This document shows positions 33,322-42,477 of a stretch of 57,775 nt of DNA, piece after piece. Location of the stretch: the NCBI GenBank assembly GCA_020025195.1, contig JAHHSN010000008.1, forward strand, positions 1-57,775, given 5' to 3'. A program made the position numbers and the translations under genes. The stretch comes from Angelakisella sp. GTDB lineage: Bacteria; Bacillota; Clostridia; Oscillospirales; Ruminococcaceae. A model generated the notes under the pieces. It saw only the letters and a program-made list of their open reading frames with translations. It ran no database searches and had not been told where the DNA came from. Within the stretch, counting starts at the first letter, position 1. Every line of letters begins with the position of its first letter.

Positions 33322-34767
33322 TTGAATTACCGTATGAACCTCTTTATCGTCGGACGTATCTTCTGGGTGGAAGCGGCACTTTTGCTGATTCCTCTCTTTG
33401 TTGCTGTTCACTATCATGAGGCAACCGTTATGGCATTTCTCATTCCCATCCTGTTGCTTCTTGCGGTCGGGGCACTTCTGAGCCTCAATCCCCCCCGGAA
33501 CAAACGCATCTATGCCCGCGACGGCTTCTTCATCGTCACCGCCTCCTGGGTGCTGATGTCCTTCTTCGGGTGCCTGCCTTTTATCCTTTCCCATGAGATC
33601 CCGCATTTCATCGACGCCTACTTTGAAACCGTCTCCGGCTTCACCACCACCGGCGCCAGCATCCTCACCGAAATAGAAAGCCATTCCCGCGGCATCCTCT
33701 TCTGGCGAAGCTTCACCCACTGGATCGGCGGTATGGGCGTTCTGGTTTTTCTCCTCGCTATCCTCCCGATGGCGGAGGGACGCGGGATGCACGTAATGCG
33801 TGCTGAATCCCCCGGCCCCAGCGTTGGCAAGCTGGTAAGCCGCATTCAGGATACCACCCGCATCCTTTATAGCATATATATCATCCTGACCCTTCTGGAG
33901 GTGGTGTTCCTGCTCTTGGGCGGGATGCCGCTTTATGACGCCTTCCTCCATGCTGTGGCAACTTCCGGCACCGGCGGTTTCAGCACCATGAACCAAAGCG
34001 TCGCCTCCTACGGGAGCGCCTATATCGATATTGTGATCGGCGTCTTTATGCTGCTGTTCGGCGTCAACTTCAATATGTACTACTTCCTCCTTCTGCGCCG
34101 CTTCCGTGACGTCTGGCGCTCAGAGGAGCTTCGGACCTACCTCGGGATCACCGTGGTCTCGGTGGTTCTCATCGCCATCAATATCGCCCATCTGTACGGG
34201 GGCTTCTTCCACGCCATGCGCTATTCCTTCTTCCAGGTCTCCACCATGCTGACCTCAACCGGCTTTGCGACGGCGGACTTTAACCTCTGGCCCTCCTTCT
34301 CCCGGGCGCTGCTCATCCTCATCGCCTGCATCGGCGCCTCGGCCGGCTCCACCGGCGGCGGATTCAAGGTTGCCCGCATCGTCATCGTGGCCAAGTCCAT
34401 CCGGCGGGAGCTCCGGCGGCTGGTGCACCCGCAGGCGGTCACCACCCTCACTTATGAAGGGAAGCCTCTGGATGACAATACCCTGCGCGCTACCAACGTC
34501 TTTATGGGGCTTTATATGGGGATCCTTTTCTTCTCGACGCTCCTCATCTCCCTCAACGGTTTTGATCTGGAGACCAGCTTCACCGCCGTGGTCGCGACCC
34601 TCAACAACACCGGTCCCGGTCTGGGAATGGTCGGCCCCGCAGGCAACTATTCCGCCTTTTCCGTCTTCAGCAAGGTGGTACTCATCCTCGATATGCTGAT
34701 CGGTCGTCTGGAGATCTTCCCCATCGTTGTTCTGATGATGCCCTCGGCTCTCCGGCGGAGATTCTGA
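33322..34767 (+). CDS. trkH: Trk potassium uptake channel TrkH
   Basis: A 481-residue membrane channel of the Trk/Ktr superfamily. It carries two extra N-terminal helices compared with KtrB, and filter-loop segments VSGFTTTGAS, ATSGTGGFST, SAGSTGGGFK and NNTGPGLG. The TTG at 33322 follows GAGGG by seven bases. The in-frame ATG four codons later has a worse distance. It forms an operon with trkA and gives the cell a second K+ uptake system besides KtrAB at 2836-4839. Confidence 0.94.
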   Translation: MNYRMNLFIVGRIFWVEAALLLIPLFVAVHYHEATVMAFLIPILLLLAVGALLSLNPPRNKRIYARDGFFIVTASWVLMSFFGCLPFILSHEIPHFIDAYFETVSGFTTTGASILTEIESHSRGILFWRSFTHWIGGMGVLVFLLAILPMAEGRGMHVMRAESPGPSVGKLVSRIQDTTRILYSIYIILTLLEVVFLLLGGMPLYDAFLHAVATSGTGGFSTMNQSVASYGSAYIDIVIGVFMLLFGVNFNMYYFLLLRRFRDVWRSEELRTYLGITVVSVVLIAINIAHLYGGFFHAMRYSFFQVSTMLTSTGFATADFNLWPSFSRALLILIACIGASAGSTGGGFKVARIVIVAKSIRRELRRLVHPQAVTTLTYEGKPLDDNTLRATNVFMGLYMGILFFSTLLISLNGFDLETSFTAVVATLNNTGPGLGMVGPAGNYSAFSVFSKVVLILDMLIGRLEIFPIVVLMMPSALRRRF

Positions 34768-34784
34768 AAGAACATAAGAAAAAA

Positions 34785-34815
34785 CCCTGTTCCGTTCCCC
34801 GGGACAGGGCCTTTT
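34785..34815 (+). terminator. trkAH terminator
   Basis: CCCTGTTCC pairs with GGGACAGGG, followed by CCTTTTT. Confidence 0.85.
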
Positions 34816-34910
34816 TCATTCCCGTCCGCGGGGGCACCGCTTTTCGGTCCGGCCTCTGTCCCTTTTTAACAAAAGGAGGGGGTTTTTCATCGCTTGGTGG
34901 TAAGTTTTGT

Positions 34911-34939
34911 TTGTAAATTTCCTATAATTATATTATAAT
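34911..34939 (+). promoter_or_regulatory. hprK operon promoter
   Basis: TTGTAA (34911-34916), 17-bp spacer, perfect TATAAT (34934-34939). A second TATAAT at 34923 lacks a good -35. Confidence 0.8.
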
Positions 34940-35014
34940 AGCCATGTATGGGAATAAGGAGCAGCCGCTCCCGCTTTCCCGCCAAAAGGCTGACTGAAAA
35001 GGGGGAACCGACGG

Positions 35015-35977
35015 ATGCATGAATACTCCGTACCGCTCAAAAAAATCATCAAAGATCTGAACCTTAATATCCTCTATTATCCCGACGTGGAGGAGGAAAT
35101 TCTGGTGTCCCATTCCGAGCTCATGCGTCCCGGGCTCGCGCTCAGCGGCTTCTATGAGGGCTTTGTCCCCTCCCGCATCAATCTGATCGGCCGCACCGAG
35201 CTTGCCTATCTGGAGCAGCTCCCGCAGGAGGTACTGCGGGACAGTCTGGAGACCTTCCTCGCCAAGGAGCCGAAGGCGGTCATCGTCACGCGGAGCTTTT
35301 CCTTTGTGCCGCTCATGCTGGAGCTTTCGGAAAAATACGGCGTTCCGCTCATTCAGTCACCGGAAAACACCTCCCATATGGCGGCGCAGCTCAACGCGAA
35401 GCTGAGCCTTGAGCTGGCCCCCCGCATCACCGAACACGGCGTTCTGATGGAAATTTACGGCGAAGGCGTGCTCCTCATCGGGGATTCGGGCGTCGGCAAG
35501 AGCGAGACCGCACTGGAGCTTCTCAAGCGCGGACACCGTCTCATCGCGGATGACGCGGTGGAAATCCGGCGGGTCTCCAGCCAGACCCTCGTCGGCAGCG
35601 CCCCCGATAACATCCGTCACTTCATGGAGCTGCGCGGGGTCGGCATCATCAATGTGAGCCGGCTGTTCGGCGTAGGCGCCATTAAAAATACCGCCAACAT
35701 CAATTTCATCATCAAGCTGGAGTCCTACACCCCCGGCAAGGCTTATGACCGCATGGGGCTGGAGACGGAATACTCCGCCATCCTGGGGCTCACCATCCCC
35801 ACCGTCACCATCCCGGTGCAGACCGGGCGGAATCTCGCCGTCATCATTGAGGTCGCGACGATGAACTACCGCCAGCGTATGATGGGCCACAACGCCGCGG
35901 TGGAGCTTCTCCACCAGCTGGGAATGGATGAGGATATTCCCGAGGGGCAGATTTTACATAACGCCGAAAACGACTAA
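35015..35977 (+). CDS. hprK: HPr kinase/phosphorylase
   Basis: A 320-residue bifunctional enzyme that phosphorylates and dephosphorylates HPr at Ser46, the sensor of carbon catabolite control in Firmicutes. The N-terminal domain (about 1-125) is followed by the catalytic domain with Walker A GDSGVGKSE (about 153-161), ADD (catalytic/Mg) and the signature region LRGVGIINVSRLFGVGA. It leads an operon with murB, whiA and dnaE, and pfkA lies further downstream. The ATG is behind AAAAGGGGG. Confidence 0.96.
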   Translation: MHEYSVPLKKIIKDLNLNILYYPDVEEEILVSHSELMRPGLALSGFYEGFVPSRINLIGRTELAYLEQLPQEVLRDSLETFLAKEPKAVIVTRSFSFVPLMLELSEKYGVPLIQSPENTSHMAAQLNAKLSLELAPRITEHGVLMEIYGEGVLLIGDSGVGKSETALELLKRGHRLIADDAVEIRRVSSQTLVGSAPDNIRHFMELRGVGIINVSRLFGVGAIKNTANINFIIKLESYTPGKAYDRMGLETEYSAILGLTIPTVTIPVQTGRNLAVIIEVATMNYRQRMMGHNAAVELLHQLGMDEDIPEGQILHNAEND

Positions 35978-36012
35978 GCCAAATTCCCAAAAGGAAAAGG
36001 AGATTTTCTTTT

Positions 36013-36906
36013 ATGCCGCTTACCGAAACGCTTGACCGGCTGTTCATCCCCTATGAGAGGAATGTCCCCCTCAAGAATCACACCACCTTCCGCATCGGCG
36101 GTCCCGCCGATCTGTTCATTACCCCCCGCTCCGTGGAGGAGCTGGGCGCGGCGCTCATGCTGTGCCGCGCGGCAGGGGAGGAGCCCTTCCTTCTGGGAAA
36201 CGGCTCCAATCTTCTGGTATCCGACGCGGGGCTCCGCCGTCCCGTGATCCTCCTCGGGGAGGCGATGAGCCGCATCCGCCGGGAGGGGAACCGCCTCTAT
36301 GCCGAAGCGGGCGCCCTCCTCATCAAGGTCTGTCGGGAGGCGCTTTCCGCGGGACTTTCCGGCATGGAATGGGCCTACGGCATCCCCGGCTCTCTGGGAG
36401 GCGGCGTCTATATGAACGCCGGCGCCTACGGCGGGGAGCTGAAGGACGTCGTTGCCGCCGTCACCTACTATGACGAGAAAGGGGAGCTTCGCACCGCCTG
36501 CGGCGAGGAGCTTGCCTTCGGCTACCGGAAAAGCCTATTTGAGGAGAAAAACTACTGCATCGTCGCGGCGGAGCTTGCCCTGACCCCCGGCGACCCGGAG
36601 GAGATCCGGGCGCAGATGGAGGACTTTATGGGCCGGCGCCGGGAAAAGCAGCCGCTCGACCTCCCCAGCGCGGGTTCCACCTTCAAGCGTCCCTTGGGGA
36701 ACTACGCCTCGGCACTCATTGACCAGTGCGGTCTCAAGGGCCTGCGGGTCGGGGACGCCGCCGTCAGCGAAAAGCACGCCGGCTTTGTGGTCAATCTCGG
36801 CTCCGCCACCGCGGAGGACGTCAAGACGCTCATCGAAGAGGTGCGGCAGACCGTCGTGGGGGAGACCGGCTATCTTCTGGAATGTGAAATCAAAATGATC
36901 GAGTGA
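36013..36906 (+). CDS. murB: UDP-N-acetylenolpyruvoylglucosamine reductase MurB
   Basis: A 297-residue FAD-dependent enzyme that makes UDP-MurNAc for peptidoglycan. It shows the FAD-binding PCMH domain (NHTTFRIGGPADLF, LLGNGSNLLV, then GIPGSLGGGVYMNAGAYGGE), the catalytic YRKSLF and the C-terminal region PSAGSTFKRP with the active-site Ser and a final Glu region. Its length fits type II MurB. It lies 35 bases after hprK and eight bases before the whiA ATG. Confidence 0.96.
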   Translation: MPLTETLDRLFIPYERNVPLKNHTTFRIGGPADLFITPRSVEELGAALMLCRAAGEEPFLLGNGSNLLVSDAGLRRPVILLGEAMSRIRREGNRLYAEAGALLIKVCREALSAGLSGMEWAYGIPGSLGGGVYMNAGAYGGELKDVVAAVTYYDEKGELRTACGEELAFGYRKSLFEEKNYCIVAAELALTPGDPEEIRAQMEDFMGRRREKQPLDLPSAGSTFKRPLGNYASALIDQCGLKGLRVGDAAVSEKHAGFVVNLGSATAEDVKTLIEEVRQTVVGETGYLLECEIKMIE

Positions 36907-36914
36907 GGAATATC

Positions 36915-37814
36915 ATGCCCTCTTTTACCACCCGTGCCAAGGATGAGATCCTGAGTGACAAATCCGTCCGTCAGCACTATAAAAATCAGCAGTCCTACGG
37001 CATCATGGTCTTTTCGCGGGAATTTTCCGGTGAAAAGATGGAGATGCTGACCCGGGAGCTTCGTGCCGCGCGCTATTACAGCCAGCTGGTGCAGAGCGTG
37101 ACCCCGCTGGGCGGCACCGTCACCCTTCGGGAGGAGCGGCCCGCCGGCGGCACCCTCTACCGCGTCTCGGTGGATGATCTCTCCGACCGGCGCTCCCTCC
37201 ATAACTACTTTGCGATGCTCTATCCCGAGGGGGTCACCTTTGATCTCCTCGGCGGAGATTCCGGCGTTGCGGCCTTTCTCGGCGGGGTGTTTCTCGCCTG
37301 CGGCACCCTCTCCGACCCGGAAAACAAATTTCATCTGGAATTTGCCCTGCACCGGGAGGAACTGACCCCGATGCTGACCGGCATCCTCTCGGAGGTCGGC
37401 TTCCAGCCGCTCCTCAGCCACCGCCGCTCCCAGACCATCGTCTATTTTAACGAAAGCTCCCAGATCGAGGATCTTCTCACCCTGATGGGCTGTCCCATCC
37501 TCTCGATGGAGATGATGACCACCAAGATCATCAAGGAGCGCCGCAACGCCGCGAACCGTGCCTCCAACTGCGACAACGCCAACATTGAGCGGCAGTCCCG
37601 TGCCTCGGAGGAGCAGATCGAAGCCATCAACCTGATCGGAGTGGATTCCCTGCCGGAGGAGCTGCGGGAGCTGGCCGAGGTCCGGCTCGAAAACCCCTAC
37701 GATTCCCTGCGGGAGCTGGGAGCCCGGCTCTCCCCGCCCCTGTCCCGCTCCGGCGTCAACCACCGGATGGAGCGCATTTTCGCGCTGGCAGAGCGGGTGA
37801 AAAACGGTACATAA
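36915..37814 (+). CDS. whiA: DNA-binding regulator WhiA
   Basis: A 299-residue protein. The N-terminal part resembles a LAGLIDADG homing-endonuclease fold without its catalytic motif (about 15-200; FLGGVFLACGTLSDPENKFHLEF). The C-terminal helix-turn-helix (about 225-295; LGARLSPPLSRSGVNHRMERI) is the WhiA HTH. WhiA links cell division and growth in Gram-positive bacteria. GAGG precedes the ATG at 36915. The usual upstream partners rapZ/yvcJ and yvcK are absent, replaced by hprK and murB. It ends next to dnaE. Confidence 0.94.
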   Translation: MPSFTTRAKDEILSDKSVRQHYKNQQSYGIMVFSREFSGEKMEMLTRELRAARYYSQLVQSVTPLGGTVTLREERPAGGTLYRVSVDDLSDRRSLHNYFAMLYPEGVTFDLLGGDSGVAAFLGGVFLACGTLSDPENKFHLEFALHREELTPMLTGILSEVGFQPLLSHRRSQTIVYFNESSQIEDLLTLMGCPILSMEMMTTKIIKERRNAANRASNCDNANIERQSRASEEQIEAINLIGVDSLPEELRELAEVRLENPYDSLRELGARLSPPLSRSGVNHRMERIFALAERVKNGT

Positions 37815-37840
37815 TGCCCCAAAAAGAAAGGAGGCGCCCC

Positions 37841-40800
37841 ATGGAGGATTTTGTTCATCTGCACGTACACAGCGAATACAGCCTTTTGGACGGCGCCTGC
37901 CGCATCAAGGGGCTTGTCCGCCGCGCCAAGGAGCTGGGACAGAAGGCTGTCGCCATCACCGACCACGGGGTCATGTACGGCGCGGTGGATTTCTACAAGG
38001 AGTGCCAAAAAGAAGGCATCCGCCCCATCATCGGCTGTGAGGTCTATGTGGCGGCGCGGAGCCGTTTCGATAAGGTGCACGGTCTTGATAACTCGCCCAA
38101 CCATCTGGTTCTGCTCTGCAAGGACAATACCGGCTATCAGAACCTCATCCATATGGTGTCCCGCGGCTTTACCGAGGGCTTCTACAATAAGCCCCGGATC
38201 GACCATGAGCTTCTCGCGCAGCACCATGAGGGGCTCATCTGTCTTTCCGCCTGCCTCGCAGGAGAAATCCCCCGGGCGCTGATGGCGGGAGACTATGGGA
38301 AGGCGCTGGAAACAGCGTCGTGGTACCGGGACACCTTCGGCGCGGAAAACTATTTCATCGAGCTGCAGGACCACGGCATCGAGGAGCAGAAGCGCATCCT
38401 CCCCGACCTCATCCGTCTTTCCGAGGAGCTGGGGGTGGGGCTCTGTGCCACCAACGACTGCCACTACCTCACCAAAGAGGACAGCCGGATGCAGTTCATC
38501 CTGCTCTGCATCCAGACGGGACACACCGTGAACGATGAAAAAGCGATGGAGTTCCCGACCGACGAATTTTACCTCAAATCCGGCGACGAGATGGCCGCGC
38601 TTTTTAAGGCCGTTCCCGAAGCCCTCCGAAATACCGTCCGCATTGCAGAGCGCTGTCAGGTGGAGTTTGAGTTCGGCAAAACGAAGCTCCCCCTCTTCAA
38701 CGCCCCGAACGGCGAGGACAACAAGAGCTATTTTTACCGGCTCTGTGAGGAGGGGCTCCGCCGCCGCTACGGCGAGAACCCGCCCGAAAGCTACCGGGAG
38801 CGTCTTCATTATGAGCTGGACGTCATCTCCCGCATGGGCTATGTGGAATACTACCTCATCGTCCATGATTTTATCCGCTACGCAAAGAGTCAGGGCATCC
38901 CGGTGGGGCCGGGGCGCGGCTCCGGCGCGGGCAGCATCGCCGCCTACTGCATCGGGATCACCAACATCGACCCGATGAAATATAATCTGCTCTTTGAGCG
39001 CTTCCTGAACCCCGAACGCGTCTCCATGCCCGACTTTGACGTGGACTTCTGCTACGAACGGCGCCCCGAGGTCATCGACTACGTCGTCCGGAAGTACGGC
39101 GCCGACCATGTGGCGCAGATCGTCACCTTCGGCACCATGGCCGCCCGCGCGGCGGTGCGGGACGTCGGACGGGCCATGGGGCTCCCCTATCCCACGGTGG
39201 ATCAGGTGGCCAAGCTCATCCCGATGGAGCTGCACATCACCATCGAAAAGGCGCTGGAGACCTCCCCGGAGCTCAGGCACCTCACCGAGACCAGCCCCGA
39301 GATCAAGGAGCTCATTGATACCGCGCAGAAGGTGGAGGGCTTCCCCCGGCACGCCTCCACCCACGCGGCGGGCGTCGTCATCACCCGGGACACGGTGGAA
39401 AGCTACGTCCCCCTCGCGAAAAATGACGAGTCGGTGGTGACCCAGTACACCATGACCACGTTGGAGGAGCTGGGGCTTCTCAAGATGGACTTTCTGGGGC
39501 TTCGGAACCTCACCGTCATTTCCGACGCGGAAAAGATGGTGAGGCGCCACGACCCCGACTTTTCGATGGAGACCATCTCCTTTGAGGATCCGGACGTGTT
39601 CGAGATGATCTCCCGCGGGGAAACCAGCGGCGTCTTTCAGCTGGAATCCGGCGGTATGCGCCAGATGCTGACCCAGCTTCGCCCGCAGTCCATCGAGGAC
39701 CTGACCGCGGCCATCTCGCTCTACCGGCCCGGCCCCATGGAATCCATCCCGGAATACTGCCGCAACAAGCAGCACCCCGAAAACGTCACCTACAAGACCC
39801 CCCTGCTCGCCAAAATTCTGGACGTCACCTACGGGTGCATCGTCTATCAAGAGCAGGTCATGCAGATCTGCCGGGAGCTGGGCGGCTACAGCTACGGACA
39901 GGCCGACCTGGTCCGCCGTGCCATGAGCAAGAAAAAGGCGGACGTCATGGAAAAGGAGCGTGTCCACTTCATTGAGGGCTGCGGGAAAAACGGCATTGCC
40001 GCGCCGGTGGCCAACAGCATCTTTGATGAGATGAGCAGCTTTGCCGCCTACGCCTTCAATAAATCCCACGCCGCCTGCTACGCGGTGGTCGCCTACCAGA
40101 CCGCCTATCTCAAAAAGCATCACCCCCGGGAATATCTCGCGGCGCTGCTCACCAGCGTTCTGGATTCCTCGGATAAGCTGCTCGAATACATTGAAGAATG
40201 TGAAAGACAGGGCATCCCGCTGCTCCCGCCGGACATCAACGAAAGCCTGATGGGCTTTTCCGTCGCCCCGGGCGGCATCCGCTACGGGCTCCTCGCCATC
40301 AAGAATCTGGGACGGGGCGTCATCCGGGACATCCTCCGGGAGCGGGAGGAAAACGGCGGCTTCACCACCTTTGTGGATTTCATCCGCCGCACCTACTCCG
40401 GCGATATGAACAAGCGCGCGGTGGAAAGCCTCATCAAGTGCGGCTCGCTCGACCGTCTCGGCAACAACCGCCACGAGATGCTGGAGGGCTATCCCCGCCT
40501 TGCGGAGGTGCTCTCGGAGGAGAACCGCTACCTTCTGGGCGGACAGCTTTCCCTCTTTGGGGACGCGGGCGCCGCGGCGGACTACGACCTGCCGAAGCTC
40601 CCCGAATACGCAAGGTCGGAGCTTCTCGCCTTTGAGAAGGAAGTGACCGGGATGTATCTCTCCGGTCACCCGATGAGTGACTTTTTGCCCCTTTATGAAA
40701 AATATCACGCCGTTCGCATCGGGCGGCTCCGCTCGGCGGAAACCGGTCTCCCCTATGATAACGCCATCGTGGATATTTTCGGCATCCTGACCGGAAAGAA

Positions 40801-41374
40801 GCTGAAAACCACCCGCCGAAACGATACCATGGCTTTCCTCACCGTCGAGGACATGAGCGGAAGCATGGAGGTCGTGGCGTTCGCGGGAGTTTATACCGAA
40901 TACACCGAAAAACTGGTTCCGGGCGTACCGCTCTTCTTCCGAGGACGGGTCTCCCTTCGGGAGGAGGACGCCGCCAAACTGATTCTGGAAAGCGTGATGA
41001 CCCCCGAGGAGCGGGAAACGGCGCCCATGCCCACCTCCCGCAAGGCGCCGCCCGGGCGCTTCTCCGGCCCCGCGCGGAAAAACACTTCCCCAAGGCCGGC
41101 TGCCCCGACTTCCGTCAGTGCCCCCCCCCCCCCCGGCACAAGGCTCGCCATCCGGGTACCCTCCCTCACGGGGGAGCCGTTCGACCGCCTCAGGCTGCTC
41201 TTTGAGATCTTTGAGGGGGAGGTCCCCCTCCTCATCCGGGCGGCCGACACCGGCAAGGCGCTCCGCGCCCCGCGGGAATTCTGCACCGACGCGAATCCGG
41301 TGCTGCTGCGGGAGCTTGAACGCGTACTGGGAAAGGAAAATGTAGCGCTTCTTCCCCCTCATCCTTCCGCTTAA
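37841..41374 (+). CDS. dnaE: DNA polymerase III alpha subunit DnaE
   Basis: A 1177-residue replicative polymerase. A PHP domain (HLHVHSEYSLLDGA at the start) is followed by the polymerase core with GRGSGAGS (about 360) and the catalytic PDFDVDF (about 400). A helix-hairpin-helix region (GLLAIKNLGRGV near 820) and an OB fold (about 960-1060) come next. The tail (about 1060-1177) contains a Pro-rich linker encoded by a run of 14 C at 41121-41134, then about 80 residues that may be a small extra fold. I chose the ATG at 37841 because AAAGGAGG lies six bases upstream. It is the last gene of the hprK operon. Confidence 0.96.
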   Translation: MEDFVHLHVHSEYSLLDGACRIKGLVRRAKELGQKAVAITDHGVMYGAVDFYKECQKEGIRPIIGCEVYVAARSRFDKVHGLDNSPNHLVLLCKDNTGYQNLIHMVSRGFTEGFYNKPRIDHELLAQHHEGLICLSACLAGEIPRALMAGDYGKALETASWYRDTFGAENYFIELQDHGIEEQKRILPDLIRLSEELGVGLCATNDCHYLTKEDSRMQFILLCIQTGHTVNDEKAMEFPTDEFYLKSGDEMAALFKAVPEALRNTVRIAERCQVEFEFGKTKLPLFNAPNGEDNKSYFYRLCEEGLRRRYGENPPESYRERLHYELDVISRMGYVEYYLIVHDFIRYAKSQGIPVGPGRGSGAGSIAAYCIGITNIDPMKYNLLFERFLNPERVSMPDFDVDFCYERRPEVIDYVVRKYGADHVAQIVTFGTMAARAAVRDVGRAMGLPYPTVDQVAKLIPMELHITIEKALETSPELRHLTETSPEIKELIDTAQKVEGFPRHASTHAAGVVITRDTVESYVPLAKNDESVVTQYTMTTLEELGLLKMDFLGLRNLTVISDAEKMVRRHDPDFSMETISFEDPDVFEMISRGETSGVFQLESGGMRQMLTQLRPQSIEDLTAAISLYRPGPMESIPEYCRNKQHPENVTYKTPLLAKILDVTYGCIVYQEQVMQICRELGGYSYGQADLVRRAMSKKKADVMEKERVHFIEGCGKNGIAAPVANSIFDEMSSFAAYAFNKSHAACYAVVAYQTAYLKKHHPREYLAALLTSVLDSSDKLLEYIEECERQGIPLLPPDINESLMGFSVAPGGIRYGLLAIKNLGRGVIRDILREREENGGFTTFVDFIRRTYSGDMNKRAVESLIKCGSLDRLGNNRHEMLEGYPRLAEVLSEENRYLLGGQLSLFGDAGAAADYDLPKLPEYARSELLAFEKEVTGMYLSGHPMSDFLPLYEKYHAVRIGRLRSAETGLPYDNAIVDIFGILTGKKLKTTRRNDTMAFLTVEDMSGSMEVVAFAGVYTEYTEKLVPGVPLFFRGRVSLREEDAAKLILESVMTPEERETAPMPTSRKAPPGRFSGPARKNTSPRPAAPTSVSAPPPPGTRLAIRVPSLTGEPFDRLRLLFEIFEGEVPLLIRAADTGKALRAPREFCTDANPVLLRELERVLGKENVALLPPHPSA
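41121..41134. repeat. Run of 14 C inside dnaE
   Basis: An uninterrupted C14 tract within the reading frame, encoding the Pro run of the C-terminal linker. Loss or gain of one or two bases would shift the frame and remove about 80 C-terminal residues. Confidence 0.85.
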
Positions 41375-41422
41375 CACCCCTAATTTTTCATAAGTCTAGC
41401 ATAGAAAGGAACGAATACGACT

Positions 41423-42400
41423 ATGGCAGAATCTAAGAAATTGACGATCGGAGTTCTCTCCAGCGGCGGCGACGCCCCCGGCATGAACGCCGCGATCCGC
41501 GCGGTCGTTCGCACTGCCCTCTTTAAGGGCCATCGAGTCTATGGCATCTATCACGGCTTCGAGGGTCTCCTCGCCGACAGGATGGAGGAGATGGACGAGC
41601 GCAGCGTCAGCAATATCATCGGTCACGGCGGCACCATTCTTTATACCGCCCGTTCCAAGGAATTCACCACCGAGGAAGGCCAAAAAAAGGCGGCCGAGAT
41701 CTGCAAAAAGCGCGGACTCGACGGCCTTGTGGTCATCGGCGGCGACGGCTCCTTCCGCGGCGCGCAGAAGCTCTCTGCACTCGGCATCCCCTGCATCGGC
41801 ATCCCCGCCACCATTGATAACGATATCGGCTCCACCGAGTACACCATCGGCTTTGATACCGCCCTCAATACCGCCGTGGAAAGCATCGATAAGCTCCGCG
41901 ACACCTCTCAATCCCACGACCGCTGCTCTGTGGTAGAGGTAATGGGACGTCACGCGGGCCATCTCGCACTTTATGCGGGTCTTGCTACCGGCGCCATCGC
42001 CACTCTCATCCCGGAGCGGGAATTCAACCTTGACCGCGACGTGGTGGACCGCATGAAGGCCACCATGACCACCGGCAAGCATCACTTCATCGTGGTGGTG
42101 GCGGAAGGCGTCGGCAACAGCAAGGATATGTGCTACTATATCGAACAGCGCACCGGCGTTGAGACCCGTCTTACCGTTCTCGGTCACGTTCAGCGCGGCG
42201 GCAACGCCACCGCCATGGAGCGTGTTTACGCCAGCGGCATGGGTTACCGCGCCGTGGAACTTCTGGAGAGTGGAAAAGGCAACCGTGTCGTCGGTGTCCG
42301 CGAAAATCATATCTATGATATCGATATTGAAGAAGCACTCACCATGAAGAAGGACATCAACCGCCTCTACTATCAGGTCGCAAAGGAGATCAGCATCTGA
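41423..42400 (+). CDS. pfkA: ATP-dependent 6-phosphofructokinase
   Basis: A 325-residue glycolytic enzyme (fructose 6-phosphate + ATP to fructose 1,6-bisphosphate). The ATP-binding SSGGDAPGMN (about 9-18), GGDGSFRGA (about 103-111; the Gly after GGDG-S region marks ATP rather than PPi use) and the catalytic PATIDNDI, with sugar-binding Arg residues, are present. Its length is that of bacterial PfkA. It lies 48 bases after dnaE and may share that transcript. It ends at a strong terminator. Confidence 0.96.
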   Translation: MAESKKLTIGVLSSGGDAPGMNAAIRAVVRTALFKGHRVYGIYHGFEGLLADRMEEMDERSVSNIIGHGGTILYTARSKEFTTEEGQKKAAEICKKRGLDGLVVIGGDGSFRGAQKLSALGIPCIGIPATIDNDIGSTEYTIGFDTALNTAVESIDKLRDTSQSHDRCSVVEVMGRHAGHLALYAGLATGAIATLIPEREFNLDRDVVDRMKATMTTGKHHFIVVVAEGVGNSKDMCYYIEQRTGVETRLTVLGHVQRGGNATAMERVYASGMGYRAVELLESGKGNRVVGVRENHIYDIDIEEALTMKKDINRLYYQVAKEISI

Positions 42401-42421
42401 TCCCGGCACAAAAACAGCCAT

Positions 42422-42467
42422 AAAAATGAGCAGGGCTCCCGGAAAAAGGAGTTCCTGCTCATTTTTT
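42422..42467 (+). terminator. pfkA terminator
   Basis: AAAATGAGCAGG pairs with CCTGCTCATTTT, followed by T. It also suits the converging anti-sigma gene. Confidence 0.9.
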
Positions 42468-42477
42468 ATAGGGGGCT

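Noticed and set aside
37697..41377. Very long open frame antisense to dnaE
   Set aside because: It mirrors the high-GC codon pattern of dnaE, has no ribosome-binding site and a low-complexity composition. dnaE itself has clear polymerase motifs.
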